From assembly GCF_003576375.1 (NCBI RefSeq), contig NZ_QWGE01000002.1, positions 744,001 to 808,000 of the forward strand: DNA of 64,000 nucleotides. The letters are read 5' to 3'. The position numbers were made by a program, and so were the translations under genes. Below are positions 52,602 through 61,170 of the stretch, in pieces (positions within the stretch are counted from its first letter, which is position 1; every line of letters starts with the position of its first letter). The DNA comes from Pontibacter oryzae (GTDB lineage: Bacteria > Bacteroidota > Bacteroidia > Cytophagales > Hymenobacteraceae). The notes beneath the pieces were generated by a model, which did no database searches, was not told the origin of the DNA, and saw only the letters and a list, made by a program, of their open reading frames with translations.

Positions 52602-53726
52602 TTAAACGTAGTTGTTAAGCATTACTGGCATTACAAGCATTAGTACGTCTTCCGCTTCCTCGTTCATGATTGGCATCAGCAAACCGGCACGGTTAGGCGT
52701 AGAAAGTTCAAATGTGATCTCATCAGAATCGATGTTGTTAAGCATCTCCATCAGGAATTTAGCGTTAAAGCCAATTTCCATGTCCTCGCCTTCGTACTGG
52801 CAAGACAGGCGCTCATTTGCCTCGTTAGAGAAATCCAGGTCTTCGGCAGAAACCTGCATTTCCGAACCAGACAGTTTCAGTCGGATCTGGTGCGTAGTTT
52901 TGTTTGAGTAGATCGAGATACGCTTCACAGAGCTCAGCAGGTCGCTGCGGTCTATCACCAGTTTGTTAGGATTCTGCACCGGAATCACGTTTTCATAATC
53001 CGGGTAACGCTCGTCAATCAGCCGGCAGATCATGCGGATGTTATCGAAGCTGAAGAAAGCGTTGGACTGGTTAAACTCCATTCTAACTGCAGTAGCCTCG
53101 TTTGGCAGCGTAGATTTAAGCAGTGTAAATGCCTTGCGCGGAACAATGATTGAAGCCTCTTGCTCTGTGCCAACATCGGTGCGGCGATAACGCAACAATC
53201 TGTGACCGTCAGTGGCTACAAACGTAACGTTCTCGGAGCGCAGCTGCACAAAGATACCTGTCATGGCCGGGCGAAGCTCATCATTGCTTACCGCAAAGAT
53301 GGTCTTGTTGATTGCACGAGCAAGCACATTAGAAGGAATCTCGATAGCATTGCCGCCCTGCACGGAAGGAACGCGTGGGAAATCAGTCGCATTCTCACCA
53401 GACAGTTTATAACGTCCGTTTGATGAACTGATCTCGATCGTATAGGTCTCTTCGTCGATGGTGAAAGTTACCGGCTGGTCTGGCAGGTTTTTCAAGGTTT
53501 CCAGCAAAATCTTGGCAGGGGCGGCAATTCGGCCGTTTTCCTTTGCCTCCACCGGCAGCTCCGTCATCATGGATGTCTCCAGATCACTCGCTGTGATGGT
53601 TAAGGTGCTGTTGTTGATCTCGAAAAGGAAATTCTCGAGGATCGGAACCACCGGATTGTTAGTTACTACTCCGTTTATGCTGGATAGCTGCTTCAAAAGA
53701 GCAGAAGAAGAGACGATAAATTTCAT
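52602..53726 (-). CDS. dnaN: DNA polymerase III subunit beta (sliding clamp)
   Basis: Ring-shaped clamp that tethers the replicative polymerase. The 374 residues show the three repeated clamp domains, from MKFIVSSSALLKQLSSINGVV, through FAVSNDELRPAMTGIFVQL and YVxx-type VATDGHRLLRYRR, to the C-terminal MLVMPVML near the hydrophobic protein-binding cleft. Length is standard. It is oriented the same way as gldG/gldF upstream, with a 107-base gap and a possible promoter (TAACTTTG, complement of 53753-53760). There is no dnaA or gyrB next to it in the window, so no origin can be inferred. It contains no AAGTAT motif. Confidence 0.97.
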   Translation of the reverse strand: MKFIVSSSALLKQLSSINGVVTNNPVVPILENFLFEINNSTLTITASDLETSMMTELPVEAKENGRIAAPAKILLETLKNLPDQPVTFTIDEETYTIEISSSNGRYKLSGENATDFPRVPSVQGGNAIEIPSNVLARAINKTIFAVSNDELRPAMTGIFVQLRSENVTFVATDGHRLLRYRRTDVGTEQEASIIVPRKAFTLLKSTLPNEATAVRMEFNQSNAFFSFDNIRMICRLIDERYPDYENVIPVQNPNKLVIDRSDLLSSVKRISIYSNKTTHQIRLKLSGSEMQVSAEDLDFSNEANERLSCQYEGEDMEIGFNAKFLMEMLNNIDSDEITFELSTPNRAGLLMPIMNEEAEDVLMLVMPVMLNNYV

Positions 53727-53752
53727 TATGTATACCTATAATGTTATTTAGG

Positions 53753-53760
53753 CAAAGTTA
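53753..53760 (-). promoter_or_regulatory. Possible -7 element (TAACTTTG) for dnaN
   Basis: Complement of 53753-53760 reads TAACTTTG, 26 bases before the dnaN ATG; a clear -33 element is not visible. Confidence 0.4.
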
Positions 53761-53833
53761 AAAATATTTCGTTTTTCTCCTAAGCCTTTTACCACTCCTT
53801 TTTTGTGGCAGGCTGTGTTATAGCGAGATAATT

Positions 53834-55519
53834 TTAAAACCGCTCATACTTTCGCTTACGCAGGTAATAACGGATAACTCCAAATAGACCCAATAATATA
53901 ATAGGTGCCGCTAAGTTCAGCAACTGCCAATACGTTTTCTCTTCTCTTACACGTACTTTATCCAGTGGCCTGAGCTCAATTTTCTTGTTCCTCACATTTA
54001 TGAGGCCTTCTGAATCTAGGAGGTAATGCACCGTGTTCATGGCCAACTCCTTGTTTGCAAACGTAACATTGTTAAACCTGTCGAAACCCAGTTCATAGGC
54101 CTGGCCAGTTCTTGCGTTAATATCGTTACGTACCAGGTCGCCGTCAGAGAAAACCGCTATTTTGCTTTCTTTGCCGATTTCCTGTACTTGTGTGTTCTGC
54201 ACACCGGCTGGCGCTTTACGGTTTCGGAAAAGCGATGTAAACTTTCCTTCCAGCAAATAACCAACAGGTTGCTGGCCTGCTTTATACTGTTCCGGGTTTA
54301 CTTCGATCCGAGCTTCTTCCAGGGTAAGCGGCACCGGGGCATCCAAAATGCGGGAATAGTTTGAAGTATAAAGTAAAGGCGTCTTCTGGATTCCGTCTGC
54401 CTTTACCGTATCAATGGTACTTGCAAACTTAGAATAAACGGCATCCAGGTTGCGTGTAATTGGGTGATCACCGAAGTTATTCAGCAGTGGGTAAAAGCGC
54501 CAGTTAATCATTTCAGTTTGTGGCTTATCACCCAAATAACCTGTTACCAAAGGTATGAACCCTGAGTTAAGGTCCATGACCATGTTGGGGTTGAGGCGCA
54601 CGCCATACCGGAATAGCAAGTCGTCGAGGTTGAGGTTGTAAGGCAGGGCAAACATACCGCCTGCGCCTACACTGTCCATATCAGCATACATCGGGTCCAC
54701 GAAGAACACCGCTTTGCCGCCCTTCATAATGAACTGGTCTATTTTATACTTGTCCGCTTCCGTGAAAGGCTTGGTTGGCTTGGCAACAATTATCAGGTCC
54801 AGCCCATACAGAGAAGGAATCTGTGCCAGATCGCCACGGGCAACACGGTAGTATTCCTGCAGGGAGCCTAAAAGGTCTGTAACCTGCTGCTGCTCCAACT
54901 CGCCCTGCCCGGTGATATACCCGATGATCTTATTGCCCTGAAAAGCGATCTTGCGGATAGCCGTCGCCAGCTCATACTCCACTCCTTCTACCGATTGGTT
55001 TAGCCGCTCGTCCGGGGAGGCAGCCAGGTTCCCCTTTAATAAGTTAACCGCAGCTTCTTTGCCATTATACTTGATTACAGCCCCCGGAAAGACTAACCGC
55101 TCTACCTGCTTACCGTCTTCGGTGGCACGCAGATTTGTCGGGATAATGCCTTTCTGGGCCAAAGAAGTATAAAACTCGTTCCGCTGCTTTTCGTCAGTGA
55201 TCTCGGTGGGGTCAATAAAGTTATAGCGCAGGTTGCCATCGGCGTAGATCCTGAACTCATCCAGAGTTTCGTGCACAGATTGCTGCAGGCGCTTAAAACC
55301 CGCCGGGAAATCACCCTCCAGGTATACGTCCACCACAACCTCGTTATCTAGGCGGCCCAGCATCTGCTTGGTTACTGGCGCAATGGTATAGCGCTGGTCC
55401 TCGGTCAGGTCTACCCTGAAGAAAAAGTTAGTTGCCAGCACGTTCAGAAGTATGATTCCTGCCAGGCAAGCCGAAAAGATAAGGATGTCGTTGTTGCGTT
55501 TACTTTTTGTATGCTCCAT
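53834..55519 (-). CDS. gldG: GldG, gliding-associated ABC transporter auxiliary protein
   Basis: Membrane-bound subunit of the GldA-GldF-GldG ABC complex connected with gliding motility in Flavobacterium. It is a 561-residue protein with one N-terminal helix (DILIFSACLAGIILLNVLATNFFFRV), a large periplasmic segment of the ABC_transp_aux type (from LTEDQRYTIAPVTKQML through IIGYITGQGELEQQ and KGGKAVFFVDPMYADMDS) and a C-terminal helix (LLNLAAPIILLGLFGVIRYYL). ATG 55519 overlaps the gldF stop by one base (TAATG), so coupling is likely. An upstream in-frame codon pair at 55525 was rejected. Confidence 0.9.
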   Translation of the reverse strand: MEHTKSKRNNDILIFSACLAGIILLNVLATNFFFRVDLTEDQRYTIAPVTKQMLGRLDNEVVVDVYLEGDFPAGFKRLQQSVHETLDEFRIYADGNLRYNFIDPTEITDEKQRNEFYTSLAQKGIIPTNLRATEDGKQVERLVFPGAVIKYNGKEAAVNLLKGNLAASPDERLNQSVEGVEYELATAIRKIAFQGNKIIGYITGQGELEQQQVTDLLGSLQEYYRVARGDLAQIPSLYGLDLIIVAKPTKPFTEADKYKIDQFIMKGGKAVFFVDPMYADMDSVGAGGMFALPYNLNLDDLLFRYGVRLNPNMVMDLNSGFIPLVTGYLGDKPQTEMINWRFYPLLNNFGDHPITRNLDAVYSKFASTIDTVKADGIQKTPLLYTSNYSRILDAPVPLTLEEARIEVNPEQYKAGQQPVGYLLEGKFTSLFRNRKAPAGVQNTQVQEIGKESKIAVFSDGDLVRNDINARTGQAYELGFDRFNNVTFANKELAMNTVHYLLDSEGLINVRNKKIELRPLDKVRVREEKTYWQLLNLAAPIILLGLFGVIRYYLRKRKYERF

Positions 55520-56247
55520 TACCACTTTCTGCTTCTAAGTACAAGTCTTGTTGCTAAAACCATCACAGCGATCACACTCACAAAGTATAGAACATCCCGT
55601 GAGTCGATAAGGCCTTTGCTGATGGCATTGTAATGGTAAGAAATCCCGAGCTGGCTGATCAGGTAGTCAAAGCTGCCCCACATAGGTATGGAGGCAATGG
55701 AATCGAAGCCGGTGTAGATGATAAAGCACAGGAACACTGCTATCACAAAAGAGATAATCTGGTTATCAGAAACAGAAGAGGCAAACACACCGATGGCGCA
55801 AAAAACACCCGCCAGAAATACCAGACCTAAGTATGAGCCTACAACAGCGGCAGAATCGATGTTCCCTTGCGGATTGCCTAACTCATACACCGAGTAATAG
55901 TATAAAAGCGTTGGCACCAACGCCAACAGCGCCAGCAATAGGGCCGCGACATACTTGCCAAGTATAAGCTGCAGATCAGTGATAGGTTTGGTAAGCAGCA
56001 ACTCAATTGTTCCTTCGCGTTTCTCCTCGGCAAAGGTGCGCATGGTAATGGCCGGAATCAGGAACAGGAAAACCCAAGGCGCCATGTTGAAAAGCGTCTG
56101 CAGGTCGGCGAAGCCATACTCCAGCACGCTGCTTTCCGGGAATACCCACATAAACATGCCAATAGCCACCAGAAACACCGTGATCACGATATAGGCGACC
56201 AGGGAGTTAAGGAAGCCGTTAAATTCTTTCTTTAAGATTGCAAGCAT
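55519..56247 (-). CDS. gldF: GldF, gliding-associated ABC transporter permease
   Basis: Integral membrane permease of 242 residues with about six helices: SLVAYIVITVFLVAIGMFMW, then WVFLFLIPAITMRTFAEEKREGTIELLLTKPITDLQLILGKYVAALLLALLALVPTLLYYY, where the EEKREGTIELLL loop is the ABC-2 permease coupling motif. It ends in TAATG shared with gldG. The N-terminus ILKKEFNGFLNSLVAYI is typical of GldF. Between it and gldA lies the AT-rich repeat D, an insertion within what is normally a compact gld operon. Confidence 0.9.
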   Translation of the reverse strand: MLAILKKEFNGFLNSLVAYIVITVFLVAIGMFMWVFPESSVLEYGFADLQTLFNMAPWVFLFLIPAITMRTFAEEKREGTIELLLTKPITDLQLILGKYVAALLLALLALVPTLLYYYSVYELGNPQGNIDSAAVVGSYLGLVFLAGVFCAIGVFASSVSDNQIISFVIAVFLCFIIYTGFDSIASIPMWGSFDYLISQLGISYHYNAISKGLIDSRDVLYFVSVIAVMVLATRLVLRSRKW

Positions 56248-56251
56248 CTTT

Positions 56252-56368
56252 TTTAATTAGAAAGTATGAATTAGAAAGTAGAAATTAAGTAAATCTTAAG
56301 TATGAAATGTTCAATAATCCAGATTTACTTCACCCCCTTATTTCTAATTTTTAACTTTGAATTTCTGA
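56252..56368. repeat. AT-rich interspersed inverted repeat, copy D
   Basis: Left end AATTAGAAAGTATGAATTAG (56255-56274) and right end near TTTCTAATTTTTAACTTTG (56341-56359) are imperfect inverted copies, with an inner perfect stem AAGTAAATCT/AGATTTACTT (56287-56296, 56321-56330). It lies between gldA and gldF and matches copies A, B and C at its ends. Confidence 0.65.
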
Positions 56369-57280
56369 TTATTTAGTCAGTTGTTGGAAAATCTGTTCCA
56401 GGGAGTTCTCTTCCTGTTTGAGGCCAACCAGCGGCCAGTTTCGTTCGGCAGCCAGCCTGAAAACGTTTGCCCGCACATCTGCTGCCTTGCTTGAAACGAT
56501 GCGATAGGTATGGCCATGCGCAAGCTCTACGCGCTGCACGCCAGCTATACTTTGCAGCACCTCTGCCTCTACTGGCGCCTCAAACTCTACCAAGGTAATT
56601 TTCTCGTTTCTGCCTCCGGCCTGTAGGCTGGCCACATCGCTGTCGGCAACCAGTTTGCCGCGGTTAATAATCACCACGCGGTCGCAGATGGCGGTAACCT
56701 CTTGCATAATGTGCGTGGAGAAGATAACGGTTTTATTCTCGCCGATGCGCTTGATCAGGGCCCGGATCTCTACGATCTGATTTGGGTCGAGGCCTGTGGT
56801 TGGCTCATCAAGTATCAGCACCTTCGGGTCGTGCACAAGGGCTTGGGCCAGTCCAACGCGTTGCCTGTACCCTTTGGAGAGGGCGCCAATTTTTTTACCT
56901 TGCTCCAGCTGCAGGCCGCACAACTCCACCATTTCCTGCACACGCGCCTTGGCAAACTTGCTTTTGAGGCCATACACCGAGGCCACAAACTGCAGGTACT
57001 CGTGCACATACATATCCAGGTAAAGCGGGTTGTGCTCGGGCAAATACCCAACGTTCCGGCGAACGGCAATGGCATCCTGCACAACATCGTGGCCGGCTAC
57101 CAGCACCGTTCCGCTGGAGGGCGGCAGGTAGCAGGTCGCGATCTTCATGGTCGTGGATTTACCTGCGCCGTTTGGCCCAAGAAAACCGAGTATCTGACCG
57201 GGCTCCACAGTGAACGAAATATCATCCACTGCGCGCTGATCGCCATATATTTTTGTAAGGTTCTTTACTTCAACAGACAT
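56369..57280 (-). CDS. gldA: GldA, gliding-associated ABC transporter ATP-binding protein
   Basis: ATPase of the GldAFG complex, 303 residues. Walker A GPNGAGKSTTM (about 35-45), Q-loop YLPEHNPLY, signature LSKGYRQRVGLAQAL and Walker B VLILDEPTTGLDP are intact. The C-terminal ~80 residues form the extra domain seen in GldA, ending in QEENSLEQIFQQL. A TAGCTTTG -7 element may lie at the complement of 57339-57346. It is upstream of gldF in the same direction, so the three genes are transcribed as gldA, gldF, gldG apart from the inserted repeat. Confidence 0.9.
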   Translation of the reverse strand: MSVEVKNLTKIYGDQRAVDDISFTVEPGQILGFLGPNGAGKSTTMKIATCYLPPSSGTVLVAGHDVVQDAIAVRRNVGYLPEHNPLYLDMYVHEYLQFVASVYGLKSKFAKARVQEMVELCGLQLEQGKKIGALSKGYRQRVGLAQALVHDPKVLILDEPTTGLDPNQIVEIRALIKRIGENKTVIFSTHIMQEVTAICDRVVIINRGKLVADSDVASLQAGGRNEKITLVEFEAPVEAEVLQSIAGVQRVELAHGHTYRIVSSKAADVRANVFRLAAERNWPLVGLKQEENSLEQIFQQLTK

Positions 57281-57369
57281 TTATCCGGGGATGCTTGGAA
57301 AACAGGTTTAATGTATAATCCGCTCATACTTTACAGCGCAAAGCTACAAAAGCTAAACCATACTTGTAT

Positions 57370-58074
57370 CTACTTCTGGCGCTTCCCTTTTGGCATCAGC
57401 GGGCGTACTTCTATGTCTACATGGTGGTAGTTCGGGTGAGACTCCAGTGCGTGCATAATGGTGGAGGCGATATCCTCGGGGCGCATCATGTTCTCAGACA
57501 CTGTGATATTCTCAAAATTATCGAAGAAGTTAGTTTGCACCGAGCCAGGATAAATGCACGTGACTTTCACGCCATACTCGCGCACCTCTTTGTACAGCGA
57601 GTGAGAAATGCCACGAACCGCGTGCTTCGTGCCGCAATACCCCGACATCTGCTCTATGCCCGTAGTGCCCGCAATAGACGATATATTAATGATATGGCCT
57701 TCTTCCAGTTCCTTCATGCCAGGTATAACCAGCCGCGTGCAGTAAAAAATGCCGTTCACGTTTGTCTCGAACATGGTATGCCAATCCTCCAGGCTCATGT
57801 CCTCCATCAATCCGGCTATGCCAAGGCCAGCATTATTTATGAGCACCTGAATGTGCGTGCCCAGGCGAGAGATCGTTTGGTCGAAAGCTTGCTGCACCGA
57901 TTCGTTGTAGCGCACATCGCACTCGAAGAAATGAAAATTTTCGTGCTTTAAGTTAGGAGCCGTGCGCCCCCATCCTGCCACCAGGGCACCCTTATCGAGC
58001 AAGCTCTTAACCGTGGCCAGACCTATACCTTTGCTAACGCCGGTTACCACGGCTATTTTTCCATCTAAATTCAT
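57370..58074 (-). CDS. SDR-family oxidoreductase
   Basis: Classical short-chain dehydrogenase of 234 residues. GVSKGIGLA (about 12-20) is the NAD(P) motif, NNAG the structural motif, and ISSIAGTTG with YCGTKHAV gives the Ser-Tyr-x3-Lys catalytic set. The substrate is not readable. It lies downstream of the TrpF-like gene with which it may form a transcript (55-base gap). The related SDR at 59555 is only moderately similar, so these are not recent copies. Confidence 0.88.
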   Translation of the reverse strand: MNLDGKIAVVTGVSKGIGLATVKSLLDKGALVAGWGRTAPNLKHENFHFFECDVRYNESVQQAFDQTISRLGTHIQVLINNAGLGIAGLMEDMSLEDWHTMFETNVNGIFYCTRLVIPGMKELEEGHIINISSIAGTTGIEQMSGYCGTKHAVRGISHSLYKEVREYGVKVTCIYPGSVQTNFFDNFENITVSENMMRPEDIASTIMHALESHPNYHHVDIEVRPLMPKGKRQK

Positions 58075-58128
58075 AGTTTTGATTGTTTAGGTATGATAAA
58101 TGATCTGAGGCGGATTATTAAAGTGAAC

Positions 58129-58782
58129 TCAGCTTTTCTCTACTGCCTCAAAAAACTTCTCTAGTTTATACGGGTCTAACTGGCCATTGCTGCGCACGCC
58201 ACTGCACAGGTCCACGCCGAAGGGTTGCACCACCTCTATTGCCTCGCGCACATTGCCGGCATGCAGCCCACCAGCCAGAAAAACGGGCTTATGTATACTT
58301 TCCCGGATGCGGCGGCTTATCACCCAGTCGTGGATGCGGCCTGTACCACCCAGTTCTTTTACCTTTAACCCAGGGTTACCGGAGTCCAGCAGGATAGCGT
58401 CTACGTTCTGCTCCAGCCTCATGGCCTCTTCTATACTTTGCTCGCCGAGCACATGCACCACCTGCACTAACTTAATGCCGGGCAGGGCTTCTCTTATTTG
58501 CTGGTAGGTTCCCTCCTGCAAGGCATCAACTAACTGAATTGTATTGGTATAGACCAGTTTGTGGTGTCCGATAATGGCTTGGGCACTGGTGCGGCTGGTT
58601 AGTAAAAAAGAGGCAAGCGGCGGCGGAATAGTACGCACGATCTCACGGATAAGGGCATCGCTGATTATTCCTGGTCCGCTGGGCATTTCGCCTACCAGGC
58701 CAAGGGCGGCAGCCCCAAACCGGGCGGCCGTTTCTGCCTCCTGTACGCTACTGATGCAGCATATCTTTACTTTTGGTTTCAT
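58129..58782 (-). CDS. TrpF-like (phosphoribosylanthranilate isomerase family) protein, atypical
   Basis: TIM-barrel protein of about 217 residues from ATG 58782. It keeps the catalytic Cys (KICC, position of Cys7) and Asp (VDAILLDSG, position of Asp126), the GGTGRIHDW motif and phosphate-binding LAGGLHAGNV and GVDLCSGV. However, the KICG motif reads KICC, and the SPR arginine that helps hold anthranilate in TrpF is absent (MPSGPG instead). It is not next to any trp gene; neighbours are two SDRs and a beta-barrel protein. It may be a paralogue with another substrate rather than the tryptophan enzyme. Confidence 0.7.
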   Translation of the reverse strand: MKPKVKICCISSVQEAETAARFGAAALGLVGEMPSGPGIISDALIREIVRTIPPPLASFLLTSRTSAQAIIGHHKLVYTNTIQLVDALQEGTYQQIREALPGIKLVQVVHVLGEQSIEEAMRLEQNVDAILLDSGNPGLKVKELGGTGRIHDWVISRRIRESIHKPVFLAGGLHAGNVREAIEVVQPFGVDLCSGVRSNGQLDPYKLEKFFEAVEKS

Positions 58783-58800
58783 ATTTAACAATAATCCAGA

Positions 58801-59502
58801 CTACAACCTATAGCTAAGCCCCAGGCGCACCACGCGCATATAATTTTCTACATTACTTCCATCCCTCTCGCCTGTATAGCTTGTGAGCCCATGCGCGTAA
58901 CTTAGATTAAGCCCAAAACGATTTTTATACATGGCAAGCCCAATACGTGGCCTCACATCGGTACGTGGTCTTATGCGCTCCTCGGATGTTGTTATGGTTT
59001 CTCCATTACTATCTTCCGCTTCACCATTTTCTTCGCTCTTCAGACAAACACCCAGATCAGTTCCCAGTAACAGATCCACATCCAGGCCAGAACTAAAAAG
59101 GCGCTTCCCAAAGTATGGGTTAAGGTTTATGAAATCGTGCCGAAGCGTAGTATGGCCCTTAGCATACCGGAAATAAGCACTACTTGAAATACCTGTTATC
59201 TCTGTGCGGCTACGCAGTTGCTCCACACCAAGCTGCGCGCCCAAAATATACTTTCTTTCGGAAACAAACTGCGCTTGCATACCGATGCCATCGTTTATAG
59301 AAAACCTGGCCCCGTACGGGTTATTGGTGTAACTATATCCCTCATCTGCTGTGATACTAGTATAGATAAAAGAACTTTTGGCGGCCCCGGATCCGCCAAA
59401 TTTTGAAATGCCGGTAAAGGCAGTACCAGATATTTCGACTGTTTGGGCAAAGCTTGAGCCAGCAAGTAAGAGCGTGCCGCACAGTAGTTTCGTTGTTTTC
59501 AT
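58801..59502 (-). CDS. Outer-membrane beta-barrel protein, unknown function
   Basis: A 233-residue protein with a signal peptide (MKTTKLLCGTLLLAGSSFAQ). The rest alternates polar and aromatic residues in strands of beta-barrel type, such as QVEQLRSRTEITGISS, HDFINLNPYFGKRLF and RVVRLGLSYRL, ending in a final strand with the terminal R-L commonly seen before barrel closing. No named family is recognised. It is downstream of the SDR at 59555 and upstream of the TrpF-like gene, in the same direction. Confidence 0.72.
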   Translation of the reverse strand: MKTTKLLCGTLLLAGSSFAQTVEISGTAFTGISKFGGSGAAKSSFIYTSITADEGYSYTNNPYGARFSINDGIGMQAQFVSERKYILGAQLGVEQLRSRTEITGISSSAYFRYAKGHTTLRHDFINLNPYFGKRLFSSGLDVDLLLGTDLGVCLKSEENGEAEDSNGETITTSEERIRPRTDVRPRIGLAMYKNRFGLNLSYAHGLTSYTGERDGSNVENYMRVVRLGLSYRL

Positions 59503-59554
59503 GTTTTAGTATGAGTTTTGAGCGTAAGGTATAAAGTTTGGTTTTTTAGCTAAG

Positions 59555-60265
59555 CTATTGAATATCCCCTAACTGCGGGCGTATGAGTAACTCCTCCACC
59601 ACACTGCTCCCGGACAAGGTATAGGCATTCCAGAGCGCGAGTGCAACGTCTTCGGCCTTTATAAAACGCTCTGGCGGCAGGTCAACTCCCTCCCAGCTTG
59701 CCGTAAGCGTGGCCCCCGGAAGTATGGCCGTTACCCGCACGTTATGCTCCTTCAACTCTTCGCGCAGCACCTTCGTCATGCCATACATGGCATACTTCGA
59801 GATACAGTAAGAGCCACCGTTAATGTATGGGGTGATGCTTGCCGTGGAGCAAATGTTAAATATATGGCCTGCCCGGCGCGCTATCATGCCGTGCACAAAT
59901 GCCTTCGTCATGTAATAAGCGCTATATAGGTTAGTGTTGATCATAAACGGCAGCGCCTCATCATCTTCCTCGGTTATTTTGCCAGGTATAAAAAGCCCGC
60001 TGTTATTCACCAGCACATCAAGTTGCACCCCCAAACCATCAACATACTTTTTAAAACGCTTCAGTGAGTCACGGTCACTCAGGTCTGCCTCCTGAAAGAA
60101 AACTTTAGAGAACGTATAGTTTTGCTCAATCTCCAGCTTTAACTTTTGCAGGTCTTTTTCGTTTCGGGAACAGGTAATGATATGGAAGCCTTCTTTGGCA
60201 AACTGCTCAATAACGGCTCTGCCAATCCCTTTAGTACCACCGGTTACCAAAATATATCGTTGCAT
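59555..60265 (-). CDS. SDR-family oxidoreductase
   Basis: Classical SDR of 236 residues: VTGGTKGIG at the NAD(P) site, NNSG, the catalytic Ser in ICSTASITPY and Tyr-x3-Lys in SYCISKYAM. It begins a minus-strand run of four genes (SDR, barrel, TrpF-like, SDR). The C-terminal segment is 3-oxoacyl reductase-like but not diagnostic. A lone 3-oxoacyl reductase or sugar dehydrogenase is equally possible. Confidence 0.88.
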   Translation of the reverse strand: MQRYILVTGGTKGIGRAVIEQFAKEGFHIITCSRNEKDLQKLKLEIEQNYTFSKVFFQEADLSDRDSLKRFKKYVDGLGVQLDVLVNNSGLFIPGKITEEDDEALPFMINTNLYSAYYMTKAFVHGMIARRAGHIFNICSTASITPYINGGSYCISKYAMYGMTKVLREELKEHNVRVTAILPGATLTASWEGVDLPPERFIKAEDVALALWNAYTLSGSSVVEELLIRPQLGDIQ

Positions 60266-60378
60266 AGTAAGCGTAGTTTTATATGTTTTACAATTTTAAC
60301 CGTAATATAGGTATTTAAGAGTATTTTTGTTTGGAAACCCCTTTATTCGCCTGTTTTTAAATACCTGAGCACCGCAAT

Positions 60379-61110
60379 ATGTTGCAACATTTCGGAAAGT
60401 ACCTGATCTTTATGAAGAGCCTTTTCGCCCGGGCCGAATCTTCTAAAGTTATTTTTAACCGCACCATCGACGAGGCGATCCTGATCGGGATAAACTCCAT
60501 ATTCATCGTCGCGATTGTATCTACATTTATTGGCGCCGTAACCTGCGTGCAGACCTCCTACAATCTTGTAAACGCCTTGATTCCGCGTTCCACCATAGGC
60601 TACATGGTGCGCGAAATGACTATCCTAGAGCTCGCCCCTACCATCACATCCATTGTATTAGCAGGGAAAGTCGGATCTAACATTGCCGGCGGGCTGGGCA
60701 CGATGCAGATTACCGAGCAGGTGGATGCCCTAGAGGTGATGGGTATAAACTCTGCCTCCTACCTTGTGCTGCCTAAGATCGTGGCGGCCATGCTGGTTTT
60801 CCCGATGCTGGTTATCATCTCCATGTTCCTGAGTATAGCTGGCGGCTATCTGGCTGGCACCATTACAGGTGAAATTACAGCACAAGAATATATCACGGGT
60901 ATTAGGGATGATTTTATTCCTTATAACGTGGTTTTCGCGCTGATCAAAGCTGAGGTTTTTGCGTTTTTGATCGCCTCTATTTCATCTTTCAGAGGTTACT
61001 ATACTTCAGGTGGCGCTTTGGAGGTTGGAGCAGCAAGTACTACAGCCGTTACAAACAGTGTTATCGCGGTACTCATCGCAGATTTTGTTTGTGCCCAGTT
61101 GCTCCTGTAA
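60379..61110 (+). CDS. mlaE: MlaE-family ABC transporter permease
   Basis: Integral membrane subunit of the Mla phospholipid transport system, 243 residues with about five or six helices. The protein shows the conserved region GKVGSNIAGGLGTMQITEQVDALEVMGINSASYLVLPKIVA, the EQIDALxxMG-type motif of MlaE/YrbE. The start, LQHFGKYLIFMKSLF, suits the family. mlaF follows after 60 bases, as usual; mlaD is not in the window. The complex is expected to move phospholipids between inner membrane and outer membrane. Confidence 0.9.
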   Translation: MLQHFGKYLIFMKSLFARAESSKVIFNRTIDEAILIGINSIFIVAIVSTFIGAVTCVQTSYNLVNALIPRSTIGYMVREMTILELAPTITSIVLAGKVGSNIAGGLGTMQITEQVDALEVMGINSASYLVLPKIVAAMLVFPMLVIISMFLSIAGGYLAGTITGEITAQEYITGIRDDFIPYNVVFALIKAEVFAFLIASISSFRGYYTSGGALEVGAASTTAVTNSVIAVLIADFVCAQLLL

Positions 61111-61170
61111 GCTACGCAACTATAAACTGTACTTTAGCTAACCTGGTAAGTATAAACAGACTACATTATC

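Noticed and set aside
52602-53726. Replication origin near dnaN
   Set aside because: No dnaA, gyrB or DnaA-box cluster is visible; in Bacteroidota dnaN is often distant from the origin.
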